64,000 nt of DNA from Gemmobacter lanyuensis (GTDB lineage Bacteria; Pseudomonadota; Alphaproteobacteria; Rhodobacterales; Rhodobacteraceae). Position numbers and translations under genes: made by a program. Location of the stretch: contig NZ_BMYQ01000006.1 of assembly GCF_014652355.1 (NCBI RefSeq), positions 124,001 to 188,000 of the forward strand, given 5' to 3'. How positions within the stretch are numbered: position 1 is the first letter of the stretch; the number at the start of each line of letters is the position of its first letter. Positions 1 through 8,075 of this stretch are shown in pieces. The notes under the pieces were generated by a model. That model had not been told where the DNA came from and did not search any database. It saw nothing but the letters and a program-made list of their open reading frames with translations.

Positions 1-143
1 TATCCGCAGCATGGCGGCAGGTTACCCGGTTTTGCGCGGCAGGGAAGGGGGGCTTTGCGAATTGTCGTCCGGATCGGTCGTTTATAAAGCTGCCATATTT
101 TAAGCGCAGGCCAGAAAGATTTTAACGCAGATACATCAAAGAG
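1..143. other. No gene recognised at the left edge
   Basis: I see no coding region with a ribosome-binding site and family match here. The stretch is less GC-rich than the genes around it and holds short A/T runs, as expected of intergenic DNA. It lies beyond the terminator-like hairpin at 144-172. It may contain the promoter or end of a gene outside the window, but nothing in it decides this. Confidence 0.5.
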
Positions 144-172
144 AAAGGGCCGCCGGAGAGCGGCGACCCTTT
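144..172 (-). terminator. Terminator-like hairpin
   Basis: The two arms AAAGGG-n-CGCCG and CGGCG-n-CCCTTT are separated by a 5-nt loop. Read on the minus strand, the single odd position becomes a U-G wobble, so the whole 12-bp stem pairs, and it is followed by CTCTTT. On the plus strand the same position is a C-A mismatch. This favours termination of minus-strand transcription coming from the tiny ORF at 242-298 and the transporter gene upstream of it. Confidence 0.6.
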
Positions 173-241
173 CCGAGTTCCAGGAGATGGGCCAGTTAGG
201 TTCCAAGCCCAATCTTTGGATTGATTTTCAAGGGGTTGCCC

Positions 242-298
242 TTAAATTTCGCACCTACAGACTGTCCCGACACCTCTCTCCAATATCACTCTAGACAC
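242..298 (-). CDS. Tiny ORF (18 codons) behind an exceptional ribosome-binding site
   Basis: A GTG codon at 298 opens an 18-codon frame that ends in TAA at 242. It begins V/M-SRVILERGVG and ends in a Cys-Arg-Cys segment. Seven bases before the GTG is AGGAGG, inside a longer run AAAGGAGGTGATCC that is complementary to the 3' tail of 16S rRNA over its whole length. The frame lies downstream of the queuosine-precursor transporter and upstream of a hairpin at 144-172. I do not recognise the peptide. It could be a small protein, a leader peptide, or a by-product of an RNA whose real role is the SD-like sequence. The RBS is the main support; the ORF is too short to judge by codon use. Confidence 0.4.
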   Translation of the reverse strand: MSRVILERGVGTVCRCEI

Positions 299-303
299 TG
301 GAT

Positions 304-340
304 CACCTCCTTTCAAAAGTTGCCGATAATTAGGAGGGTG
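304..340 (-). promoter_or_regulatory. Possible SD-sequestering hairpin in the tiny ORF leader
   Basis: On the minus strand CACCCTCCT (340-332) can pair with AGGAGGTG (311-304). This gives an 8-bp stem with one bulged C at 336 and a 20-nt loop. The 3' arm is the Shine-Dalgarno sequence of the ORF at 242-298, so the folded RNA would hide the ribosome-binding site. This arrangement is typical of RNA thermometers and other translational switches. The pairing is seen in the sequence; the regulatory role is inference. Confidence 0.4.
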
Positions 341-368
341 ACACAGATTTCGTGTTTGTCAAAACAAT

Positions 369-992
369 TCACGCTGTCTGTTGCGTCAATTTTCCGACAA
401 TTACACGGAATGGCACAAGTGCAACAATGGCAATGCCGAACTTCACCAGAAGATCTGCCGCAGCAAGTGAAACCCAGAGCGGCACAACCGGGCCAAGCCC
501 CAGAAGCGGCAGCATCTCGCCGGCCCAGCTCACATCATTTGCGGGTTCGAGCCAGGTCAGGAACCCGGCAAAGGCGATGGTGAAGAAGATGCTGGTATCC
601 AGCACCGAGCTGACCATCGGCGAATAGAGCGGTGCGCGCCACCACCCCTGCCGGCGCAGGCGGTTGAAGATGGCGATATCGGTCAGCTGCGACACGAGGA
701 AAGCCAGCCCCGAGGCGACGGCGACGCGCTGCGAGACGAGCGGCCCGAATTCGCCTTCGATCTGCGAGCCGATCAGCGAGCAGACGACCCCCACAATGAA
801 CCCCGCAATGACCACCCGCCGTGCGGCGGCGGCGCCTTGCAGGCGATTTGTCAGGTCATTGATGAGGAAGGCGATGGGATAGCTGATCGCGCCCCAGGTC
901 AGCCAGGGACCAAGGAGATATTGAACCAGGATGTTTGATGCAACGACGGTGGTTGCCATGGCAAGAATGCCGGGCAGCAGGGATTTGGACAT
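369..992 (-). CDS. yhhQ: Queuosine precursor transporter (VUT/YhhQ family)
   Basis: This is a 207-residue inner-membrane protein of the vitamin-uptake-transporter/YhhQ family, which imports queuosine precursors (preQ0/preQ1 or related deazaguanines) for tRNA modification. About six hydrophobic segments are visible. The family-typical stretch around YPIAFLINDLTNR carries the conserved Asp-Leu-Thr, and GLAFLVSQLTDIAIF follows further on. I start it at ATG 992 (MSKSLLPG), because the longer frame to 1085 adds a basic, non-membrane N-terminus unlike the family. It is convergent to nothing and is followed on the same strand by the tiny ORF at 242-298. The family assignment is firm; the exact substrate is inferred from the family. 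Confidence 0.85.
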   Translation of the reverse strand: MSKSLLPGILAMATTVVASNILVQYLLGPWLTWGAISYPIAFLINDLTNRLQGAAAARRVVIAGFIVGVVCSLIGSQIEGEFGPLVSQRVAVASGLAFLVSQLTDIAIFNRLRRQGWWRAPLYSPMVSSVLDTSIFFTIAFAGFLTWLEPANDVSWAGEMLPLLGLGPVVPLWVSLAAADLLVKFGIAIVALVPFRVIVGKLTQQTA

Positions 993-1081
993 GTCTGTTC
1001 CGTTTTTTACAAGGTCGCGGAGACTTGGCCCGCGGGCTGCGCGGACAAGGCGGGTCGCATAGCGTCGGCCCCCTCCCCGAG

Positions 1082-1972
1082 TCAATCGGGAATGCGAAAC
1101 TCGACGATTTCGGTCGTCTGGAAGAAGTTGAAATTGTCGTCAGCGATCAGCGTCAGGCGGATGCTGCCCTGGTCGCGCCAAACGGCCATGCCCTCAAGAT
1201 TGTCATGTTCGCCGGGCCGGGTTTGCAGCAAGGTTTCGCCCGGCCCGATGTCATTGCCGCGCAGCGCAAAGCGGCGCACGCGCGAGGCGAAGCCCAGAAT
1301 GCCGCGGAATTGCCGCTCCAGCAGATAGAGCTTGCCGTCCGGGCCGAAATCGGCCGCCACCGGCAGGAAGGTGCCTTCGCGCGGAATTGCAAAGGGTTGC
1401 GTCCACTGGCCTGCCTTGAAGCGATAGACCGGAATGGCACGGGGCGCGTCGGGCGGGTCTTCGGGCAGGGTGTAAAGCGCGCCGTTCCGGTCGATGGCCA
1501 GCGCCTCGAGCGCGCTGTTGCGGGGCAGCGCGCGAAAGGCTGCGGGCGTGGGCAGGTTGGTCGCGCTGCCGCCCAGGTCATCATAGCGCAGCACGCGCGC
1601 GGCGCCCTCGAACGAGACAAAGGCCGTGCCGTCGGCGGCAATGGCCAGGCCTTCGCTGTCAGATCGGTTGGCCTTGAGCGGGGCATTCTCAAGCCCCTTC
1701 AGGCGACGCACCTTTTCTGCGCTCAGCCCGGTGATTCGCCCCTGGGCGTCGCGCTTGAAACTGCCGCGGGTCCAGCCCCCCCGGTCAGAGAGCGCGGTGA
1801 AATCGCGGCCATTCGGCGCAACCTCGATCGCGGACATGCCGCCCATGCGCGGGTCCTCGGACCGCCAGATATAGCTGCCCAGATAGCCCATCGCGGCCTG
1901 CTGCGGGGCGGCGCTGCTTTCCAGCGCCAGCCCGCAGGCAAGGATCAAGGTGCAGACAGAACGGAGGCGCAT
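1082..1972 (-). CDS. Esterase-like activity of phytase family protein, exported
   Basis: This 296-residue protein has a signal peptide (about residues 1-21, ending SSAA). The rest is a beta-propeller-like fold with phytase-esterase family (PF13449-type) signatures. These include an acidic SDRGGW segment, then NRSDSEGLA, then ERQFRG, and near the end a LIADDNFNFFQ segment. The protein is probably periplasmic. Biochemical function in this family is poorly defined; it was named for a phosphodiesterase/phytase-like activity, so the substrate is unknown. Its start overlaps the 3' end of mepA by 28 bp on the same strand, and with the upstream MFS gene it makes a three-gene operon. The role in envelope or phosphate metabolism is inference only. 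Confidence 0.75.
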   Translation of the reverse strand: MRLRSVCTLILACGLALESSAAPQQAAMGYLGSYIWRSEDPRMGGMSAIEVAPNGRDFTALSDRGGWTRGSFKRDAQGRITGLSAEKVRRLKGLENAPLKANRSDSEGLAIAADGTAFVSFEGAARVLRYDDLGGSATNLPTPAAFRALPRNSALEALAIDRNGALYTLPEDPPDAPRAIPVYRFKAGQWTQPFAIPREGTFLPVAADFGPDGKLYLLERQFRGILGFASRVRRFALRGNDIGPGETLLQTRPGEHDNLEGMAVWRDQGSIRLTLIADDNFNFFQTTEIVEFRIPD

Positions 1973-2835
1973 TGGTTGGGCAGATCGGCCATGGTGTATT
2001 GGCGCGGATGGCGTTTGGGTGTTTCAGGCTCGGCCGGTTTCGTGCCGGGCTCGGGCGGGTTCAGATAATCCGTCACCCACCACATGAGCGTGTCATCGCA
2101 GCCATTGCCGCCCTTCGACAGCTCGGCCACCGTCGGGGTCTGGGTTTCGCAATAGGTGGCACCTGTCGGGCATTTCAGACGCACATGGAAATGCGTGTCA
2201 TGGCCCGCGACAGGGCGGATTTTCTGCAGCCAGGCCTTGTCGCGGCGCTTGGCCGTCTTGCACATCTCGATCTTGACGGCCGCGGCCACAAAGATCCGGT
2301 CCACCCGCGGGTCCGAAGCCGCCGCCCGCATAAGCGCCTGATGCGCCGGGGTCCAGTTCGTCGTGACGCTGCGCTGATCGGCCGAGCGCACGGGGATGGA
2401 GCTGATCTCCTCCCGCTCGGCCCGGGTCAGGTTCAACCGGCGCGGCGGCAGCATCCAGATATCGGCATCCAGCCCGATCTGATGGCTGGCATGGCCGCTG
2501 GTCATCGGCCCGCCGCGCGGCTGGCTGATGTCGCCGATGTAAAGCCCCGGCCAGCCGATCTGCGTGGCCGCTACCGAAAGGTCGATCAGGAACTGCACCA
2601 TTTCAGGCTGGCCGAAATTGCGGTGGCGCGACAGGCGCATGGCCTGCCAGGTCGGCCCCGTTTCCGGCAGCTCGACCAGGCCGGCGGCGCAGCCCTTGGC
2701 ATAAGACCCGATTGGCATCGGCGCCTGCCGCGAGGGCCTATCCATTGCACCGAACAGCTGATTGGCCAGCTTTTCCGCCTGCACCGGGGCGGCGGCCAGG
2801 CCCAGTCCAAGGGCAAGACAAAGAAGGCGGATCAT
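1945..2835 (-). CDS. mepA: Penicillin-insensitive murein endopeptidase MepA (peptidase M74)
   Basis: This is a 296-residue periplasmic zinc endopeptidase that cleaves D-Ala-meso-DAP cross-links in peptidoglycan. A signal peptide ending in PVQA spans about residues 1-20. The metal-binding signatures are present: GHASHQIGLDADIWM (His and Asp ligands) and GHDTHFHVRLKCP near the C-terminus. Length and motif order match E. coli MepA and its alphaproteobacterial relatives. The start overlaps the stop of the upstream MFS gene (ATGA), and its 3' end overlaps the phytase-like esterase. Translational coupling across all three genes is therefore likely. The assignment is firm. Confidence 0.93.
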   Translation of the reverse strand: MIRLLCLALGLGLAAAPVQAEKLANQLFGAMDRPSRQAPMPIGSYAKGCAAGLVELPETGPTWQAMRLSRHRNFGQPEMVQFLIDLSVAATQIGWPGLYIGDISQPRGGPMTSGHASHQIGLDADIWMLPPRRLNLTRAEREEISSIPVRSADQRSVTTNWTPAHQALMRAAASDPRVDRIFVAAAVKIEMCKTAKRRDKAWLQKIRPVAGHDTHFHVRLKCPTGATYCETQTPTVAELSKGGNGCDDTLMWWVTDYLNPPEPGTKPAEPETPKRHPRQYTMADLPNQCASVLSAP

Positions 2836-4199
2836 GTCGGGGTCTGCTCACCATGCGGTTTGACCCAGATTAGCAGAACAAGGCCGACGAGGAACAGGCC
2901 GATCAGCGGCGCGACGCCAATGCGCTGCGATCCGCTCAGATCCGAGGCGACGGCGATGGCAAAAGGGGCAATGAAGGAAGTGGCTTTGCCCGAAAGCGCG
3001 AAAAGTCCAAAGGCTTCGGTCGCGCGTTCGGGGGTGGTGTGGAACACCATCATCGTGCGCGACGCGGCCTGAACTGTGCCGCCTGCCGCGCCGATCAGGA
3101 TGCCGCAGGCATACATGATGTAATCGGGCAGGGCCGATCCCGGTGCCAGCGGCAGGCCGAAAATCTGGTCGCGCGACATGCCCACGATCACCGCGCAGAC
3201 CACGATCAACACCCAGCAAGACAGCACGATCACCGGCTTTGGCCCGCGCGCGGCATCCATCTTGCCGCCGATCCAGGTGGCCACCGCCCCCGAAATCGCC
3301 CCGATGATGCCGAAAACGCCGATCTGCGTCACGCTCCACCCCAGCACGCCCGAGGCATAGACCCCGCCGAACCCGTAAAGCGCATTCAACGAGTCGCGGT
3401 AGAACATCGAGGACATGAGATAGGCGAAAAGGCTTTGCCGCGAGGGCAGGCTGCGCAGCAGGCGCCCCAGATCGGCCAGCGATCCGCCGAGGCTGCGCCC
3501 CGTGCCGGTCCCCTTGGGTTCGCGCACCCACAGGAAGAAGGGCAGCATGAAGACGGCATACCAGATCGCGGTGAACGGCCCCACCGCCCGCGTGCCTTCC
3601 CGCGCGGCGGCATCCAACCCGAAGAGCGGGTCCAACCCGATCAGCGTCTTGCCCGTGGTGCTGCTTTCCGCCAGCAGAAGCAGCATGATCACCAGCGACA
3701 GGATCCCCCCGGTATAACCGAAGGCAAAGCCCGACCCCGAAATCTTGCCCATTTCATCATGGTCGGCCAGCGAGGGCATGAGCGAATTGGTGAAGATCGT
3801 CGCGAACTCCATCCCGATCAGGCCGATGCCGAAGAACATCAGCGCCATCGTCAGATTGCCCGTCTCGGGCGCCAGGAACCACAGCCCCCAGCTGCCGATG
3901 ACATAGAGCGCCGAAAACGCCCAGATCCAGGCCATGCGCCGCCCCGATCCATCGGCAATGGCGCCCAGAACCGGCGCCAGAAGCGCGATGGCAATGCCCG
4001 CAAGGGTCTGGCCGTAACCCCAGGCGGCCTGCGCCTCGGCCGCCGCGGCATCGGGCGCAAGGCCCAGGCCAACGTAATGGGCGCGGGCGACCTCGGCGAA
4101 ATAGGGGCCGAAGATGAAGGTCAGCAGCAGGGTGTTGTAGGGCTGGCTGGCCCAGTCGAAGAAATACCAACCCCAGATGCGTTTGCGCGCTGTCGTCAT
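2832..4199 (-). CDS. MFS transporter, UMF1/BtlA family
   Basis: This 455-residue integral membrane protein has roughly 12 hydrophobic segments and belongs to the UMF1 (COG2270) branch of the major facilitator superfamily. The N-terminus WGWYFFDWASQPYNTLLLTF is diagnostic, with the DWAxxPY signature of the group. ATG 4199 (MTTARKR) is chosen as the start, since the longer frame to 4445 reads into an Arg/Pro-rich stretch antisense to the neighbouring thioesterase gene. It ends in a 4-bp overlap with mepA. UMF1 proteins are poorly characterised; in fungi the related Atg22 is a vacuolar amino-acid effluxer. Export of a small solute, perhaps a cell-wall fragment given the mepA linkage, is only an inference. 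Confidence 0.85.
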   Translation of the reverse strand: MTTARKRIWGWYFFDWASQPYNTLLLTFIFGPYFAEVARAHYVGLGLAPDAAAAEAQAAWGYGQTLAGIAIALLAPVLGAIADGSGRRMAWIWAFSALYVIGSWGLWFLAPETGNLTMALMFFGIGLIGMEFATIFTNSLMPSLADHDEMGKISGSGFAFGYTGGILSLVIMLLLLAESSTTGKTLIGLDPLFGLDAAAREGTRAVGPFTAIWYAVFMLPFFLWVREPKGTGTGRSLGGSLADLGRLLRSLPSRQSLFAYLMSSMFYRDSLNALYGFGGVYASGVLGWSVTQIGVFGIIGAISGAVATWIGGKMDAARGPKPVIVLSCWVLIVVCAVIVGMSRDQIFGLPLAPGSALPDYIMYACGILIGAAGGTVQAASRTMMVFHTTPERATEAFGLFALSGKATSFIAPFAIAVASDLSGSQRIGVAPLIGLFLVGLVLLIWVKPHGEQTPT

Positions 4200-4258
4200 G
4201 CCTGCCCCCTGCTTTCGCGCGATCAAGCCCGAAACCGGGCGGGCGCGCAAGGGCGGCC

Positions 4259-4789
4259 TCAGATCTGCGGGGGCCAGGGGCGGTGGGCGTCGGCCGCGAT
4301 CCAGTGCTGCACCCAGTCGGGCAGCGGGGGGCTGACCGGGTCCTGTCCCAGCGCCGCAATCACGGTGGCGGGCGCCACGATCCCCTGCGCCGAGGTGAAG
4401 GCCGACCGGGCCAGCATCTGCGTCGTGCAGGCGTCGCCGCGCCACATGGTCTGGTCGATATAGATGAACCGGTCATCCCACCCGAGGCAGCGCGACCGGA
4501 TGGTCACGCGCTGAAAGGCCGTCACCCGGCGCCGATAGCGCGTCGAATTGCCGGCAATCGCCATGCCCCAGCGGTTTCGGGCCGCGACTTCGGGCAGGCC
4601 CATCCGTACCCCCATGGGCACCCGCCCCAGATCAAAGAGCGTCAGGGTGCGGCCGTTGTTCAGCTCCATCCAGGGGTCGATATCCCAGGGCCAGCAGATG
4701 TGCCGGCTTTCATGCAGGTCCAGAATCCCGATCCGCGGCGCGCGGCGGGCTTTCCAGATTTCCTTGGCAAGGCGGACATAGGGATACAT
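4259..4789 (-). CDS. Acyl-CoA thioesterase, 4HBT-like
   Basis: This 176-residue protein has a single hot-dog-fold domain of the 4-hydroxybenzoyl-CoA-thioesterase-like group. The segment WDIDPWMELNNGRTLTLFDLGR has the characteristic position of the catalytic acidic or Asn residue before the central helix. An RYRRRVTAFQ strand and a DDRFIYIDQ strand follow. The protein is predicted to be cytosolic. It is preceded by GGAGGTGCCCC just upstream of ATG 4789. It lies 59 bp upstream of the MFS-mepA-esterase operon and could be its first gene. The substrate cannot be told from the sequence. Family call good, function general. Confidence 0.75.
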   Translation of the reverse strand: MYPYVRLAKEIWKARRAPRIGILDLHESRHICWPWDIDPWMELNNGRTLTLFDLGRVPMGVRMGLPEVAARNRWGMAIAGNSTRYRRRVTAFQRVTIRSRCLGWDDRFIYIDQTMWRGDACTTQMLARSAFTSAQGIVAPATVIAALGQDPVSPPLPDWVQHWIAADAHRPWPPQI

Positions 4790-4910
4790 GGGGCACCTCC
4801 GGCTTTCGGGGTGATGACTTCCCCGTCAACCGTCAAGCAAAACGCTGCGGAACCTGTTGTGCTTTTGGGGTCTGCGCGCTACCTAAACCACAACAGATAG
4901 CGAGGGTGCC

Positions 4911-5198
4911 ATGGTTTCGATCCTGCAAATCCTGCTGATGCTTCTCAGCGTCGCGCAATTCATCATCCTAGCCCATATCATCATGAGCTGGCTGATCAAC
5001 TTTCAGGTCCTGAACCTGCGGCAGCCGCTGGTGGCGCAGGTCTGGTATGGTCTGAACCGCCTGCTCGCCCCGGTCTATGACCGCATCCGCAGCATCCTGC
5101 CCGATCTGGGCGGCATTGATCTGGCGCCGCTGGTGGCGCTGCTGGCGATCTACGCGCTGCGGATCGTGATCATCAACAACGCCGCGATGTTCTACTGA
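4911..5198 (+). CDS. YggT family membrane protein
   Basis: This 95-residue protein has two long hydrophobic segments, near residues 5-25 and 68-90. Between them lies the conserved YggT feature of a hydrophilic loop with NRLLAPVYDRIRSILPDLGGIDLAPL. YggT proteins are small inner-membrane proteins with weakly defined roles in envelope or division processes (the cyanobacterial/plastid homologue YCF19/CCB3). It is followed after 3 bp by recQ on the same strand, so the two are probably co-transcribed. The start ATG 4911 has GCGAGGGTGCC upstream. Confidence 0.88.
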   Translation: MVSILQILLMLLSVAQFIILAHIIMSWLINFQVLNLRQPLVAQVWYGLNRLLAPVYDRIRSILPDLGGIDLAPLVALLAIYALRIVIINNAAMFY

Positions 5199-5201
5199 CC
5201 C

Positions 5202-7244
5202 ATGCACCACCCGCGCGAGCTTTTGGCGACGGTCTTCGGCTATGGGGCCTTCCGTCCCGGTCAGGAAGAAATCGTCGAAGCCGTGCTGGAGGGGCGCGAC
5301 ACCCTGGCCATCATGCCTACGGGTGGCGGGAAATCCCTTTGCTTTCAACTGCCTGCTCTTTGCCGCGACGGGGTGACGGTGGTCATCTCTCCGCTGATTG
5401 CGCTGATGCGCGATCAGGTCCGCAGCCTGCGTGAAGCCGGGGTCGAGGCCGGGGCGCTGACCTCTGGCAATACCGACGAAGAAACCGAGGCCGTGTTTCA
5501 GGCGCTGGATGAGGGGCGGCTCAAGCTGCTCTACATGGCGCCCGAACGGCTCGCCTCGCCCGGGACGATGGGCCTGCTGCGGCGGATCGGCACCCGGCTG
5601 ATCGCCGTGGATGAGGCGCATTGCGTCAGCCAGTGGGGCCATGACTTCCGCCCCGATTACCTTCGTATTGGCGAACTGAAGCAGAGCCTCGGCGTGCCGC
5701 TTGCGGCCTTCACCGCCACGGCGGATGAAGAAACCCGCGCCGAAATCGTGACCCGGCTGTTCGGGGGCGTGGAACCCGCCACCTTCCTGCGTGGGTTTGA
5801 TCGGCCGAATATCCATCTGGCCTTTGCCGTAAAGGACAATCCGCGCCGCCAGATCCTTGATTTTGCGGGCGCGCGAAAGGGGCAGTCCGGCATTGTCTAT
5901 TGCGGCACCCGCTCCAAGACCGAGGTGCTGGCCCAGGCGCTGCGCGAGGCGGGCCATGCGGCCTGCCATTATCACGGCGGGATGGAAGCCGAGGACCGCC
6001 GCGGCGTCGAGGTGCGGTTTCAGCAGGAAGACGGGCTGATCGTCTGCGCGACCATCGCCTTCGGAATGGGCATCGACAAGCCGGATATCCGCTGGGTCGC
6101 CCATGCCGATTTGTCGAAATCCATTGAAGCCTATTATCAGGAAATCGGCCGCGCGGGCCGTGATGGCGCCCCGGCGGAAACGCTCACACTCTATGGCCCC
6201 GATGACATCCGCCTGCGCCGCTCGCAGATTGATGAAAGCCAGGCGCCGCTGGACCGCAAGCAGGCCGATCACGCGCGGCTGAACGCCCTGCTGGGTCTGG
6301 CCGAGGCGACGGCCTGCCGTCGGCAGGTGTTGCTCTCTTATTTTGGCGAGGCGTCGGAACCTTGCGGGAACTGCGATCTCTGTGATCGTCCGGCCCAGCT
6401 TTTTGATGCGACCGATGCCGTCCGCAAGGCGCTGTCGGCGGTGTTGCGCACGGGGGAATCCTTTGGCGCGGGCCATCTGATCGACATTCTGACCGGGGCC
6501 GAAACGCCCAAGGTGCGCGAACGCGGTCATGACGCGCTGCCGACCTTCGGTGTGGGGCGCGATCTGAGCAAGACCGCCTGGGGGGCCGTCTTCCGGCAGA
6601 TGATGGGGCGGGATCTCTTGCGCCCCGACCCCGACCGCTTTGGTGCCCTGCGGATGACCGAAGGTGCCCGCCCCATCCTGCGGGGCGAGGAAACCATCAC
6701 CCTGCGCCGCGACACCGTGCAGGCCGCCCAACAGCGCACGGCGGTGAAAACGCTGGTGTCGGAAGAGGATGCGCCGCTGCTCTCTGCCCTCAAGGCCAAG
6801 CGCCGTGCCCTGGCCGAGGCGGCGCGCGTGCCGGCCTATGTCATTTTCCCGGACCGGACGCTGATCGAAATGGTCGAACGGCGACCCGCCTCGATGGATG
6901 ATATGGCCCGGATCAGCGGGATCGGTGCGAAGAAACTCGAAAGCTATGGCGCGGCCTTTCTGGCGGTCATTACCGGGGCGACCGAGAACCTGCATCCGCA
7001 GCGTCTGCGTCTTGCCGGCCAACCCGCTGCCGATATCTTCGACCGTCTGGCCGAGGCCCAATTGCGTCTGATGCGCGGCGAGGACGGGATCGAGAAACCC
7101 CTGTCGCTGTCGCAATCGGTGCTGCGCCGCATCGCCGAGGCGCGCCCGACCACGCTGGCCGATCTGGACCGCGTCGGCGATCTGGGCGCCGCCAAGCTGG
7201 AGCGTTTTGGCACGGCCTTCCTGGCGATCTGCCGGGGCGACTGA
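5202..7244 (+). CDS. recQ: ATP-dependent DNA helicase RecQ with tandem HRDC domains
   Basis: This is a 680-residue superfamily 2 helicase of recombination and replication-fork repair. Walker A is MPTGGGKSLCFQLP (about residues 38-51). The DExH box is VDEAHCVSQWGHDFRPDY, and motif VI is QEIGRAGRDG. The RecQ zinc-binding cluster follows (C-RRQ, then CGNCDLC), and then a winged-helix RQC segment. The C-terminus seems to hold two HRDC-like domains. One contains ARISGIGAKKLESYGAAFL and the other RVGDLGAAKLERFGTAFL, each a helix-hairpin-helix-like repeat. Many RecQ proteins have one HRDC, and some bacteria have two or three. The start is ATG 5202, directly after yggT. Confidence 0.96.
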   Translation: MHHPRELLATVFGYGAFRPGQEEIVEAVLEGRDTLAIMPTGGGKSLCFQLPALCRDGVTVVISPLIALMRDQVRSLREAGVEAGALTSGNTDEETEAVFQALDEGRLKLLYMAPERLASPGTMGLLRRIGTRLIAVDEAHCVSQWGHDFRPDYLRIGELKQSLGVPLAAFTATADEETRAEIVTRLFGGVEPATFLRGFDRPNIHLAFAVKDNPRRQILDFAGARKGQSGIVYCGTRSKTEVLAQALREAGHAACHYHGGMEAEDRRGVEVRFQQEDGLIVCATIAFGMGIDKPDIRWVAHADLSKSIEAYYQEIGRAGRDGAPAETLTLYGPDDIRLRRSQIDESQAPLDRKQADHARLNALLGLAEATACRRQVLLSYFGEASEPCGNCDLCDRPAQLFDATDAVRKALSAVLRTGESFGAGHLIDILTGAETPKVRERGHDALPTFGVGRDLSKTAWGAVFRQMMGRDLLRPDPDRFGALRMTEGARPILRGEETITLRRDTVQAAQQRTAVKTLVSEEDAPLLSALKAKRRALAEAARVPAYVIFPDRTLIEMVERRPASMDDMARISGIGAKKLESYGAAFLAVITGATENLHPQRLRLAGQPAADIFDRLAEAQLRLMRGEDGIEKPLSLSQSVLRRIAEARPTTLADLDRVGDLGAAKLERFGTAFLAICRGD

Positions 7245-7292
7245 CTTGCCTTTTTGCCCGGGGTCCCTACCTCTCGCCCCGAAGGAGCCGCC

Positions 7293-8075
7293 ATGCTGAC
7301 CGTGATTTCCCCTGCAAAACGCCTCGATCCTGCGCCGCGCCCGCTGCCAGAAGGGATCGCTGCGACCGAACCCGCCTTTCTGGCCGATGCAACCGCGCTC
7401 GCCGGGGTTGCGCGAGAGCTTTCGGTCGCCGAGCTGCGGAAGCTTATGGAGATTTCGGCCGCCATTGGCGAGCTGAACCAGCAGCGTTTTGCCGCCTTCG
7501 GCACCCAGCCCAAGACGCCTGCCGGTTTGCTGTTTGCGGGCGATACCTATGCCGGGCTTGAGGCCAAAACCCTCGGCGCCGATGCCTGGCGCTGGGCGGG
7601 TCTGCATCTCCGTATCCTTTCGGGCCTCTATGGTTTGCTGCGACCGACGGACGTGATTGAACCCTATCGGCTTGAGATGGGGTCGCGTCTGAAGAACCCG
7701 CGCGGCGGCGATCTCTACGCCTATTGGGGCGAACAGCTGGCACAGGCGCTGAACCAGACGGCGGAAGAAGCCGGGACGGGGGTTTTGGTGAATTGCGCTT
7801 CGGTCGAGTATTTCTCGGCGGTGGACCTGCGCGCGCTGCGGCTGCGCGTGATCACCCCGGTGTTTCTGGAAGAACGTGCGGGGACGGCCAAGGTCGTGAG
7901 CTTCTGGGCCAAGAAAGCGCGTGGCGCGATGGCCCGCTATATCACCGAACATCGCCTGACCGACCCCACCGATCTGCAGGGCTTTGACATAGGTGGCTAC
8001 CGATTTGACCCTGGGCAGTCCGAGGGCGACCGCTGGGTGTTTTCCCGACAGGATCATGCGGCGGAATCCGCCTGA
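7293..8075 (+). CDS. yaaA: Peroxide stress protein YaaA (DUF328/UPF0246)
   Basis: This 260-residue cytosolic protein belongs to the YaaA family, which in E. coli limits free intracellular iron under hydrogen peroxide stress. The N-terminus MLTVISPAKRLD and the motifs LFAGDTYAGL, SGLYGLLRPTDVIEPYRLEMG and FWAKKARGAMARY are characteristic. ATG 7293 is chosen because GAAGGAG lies 6 bp upstream. The ORF could extend to 7254, but the extra residues have no family match. Its 3' end overlaps the convergent hybrid kinase gene by 22 bp. Whether it is OxyR-controlled here is not visible. Confidence 0.93.
   Translation: MLTVISPAKRLDPAPRPLPEGIAATEPAFLADATALAGVARELSVAELRKLMEISAAIGELNQQRFAAFGTQPKTPAGLLFAGDTYAGLEAKTLGADAWRWAGLHLRILSGLYGLLRPTDVIEPYRLEMGSRLKNPRGGDLYAYWGEQLAQALNQTAEEAGTGVLVNCASVEYFSAVDLRALRLRVITPVFLEERAGTAKVVSFWAKKARGAMARYITEHRLTDPTDLQGFDIGGYRFDPGQSEGDRWVFSRQDHAAESA

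Noticed and set aside
300-314. GGATCACCTCCTTTC on the plus strand, as in the 3' end of 16S rRNA
   Set aside because: Nothing upstream resembles 16S rRNA. The match is better explained as the complement of a strong Shine-Dalgarno sequence on the minus strand.
4968-8057. Minus-strand ORF of 1029 codons opposite yggT, recQ and yaaA
   Set aside because: It covers three clear genes antisense, with low-complexity Arg/Gly/His composition and no start context or motif.
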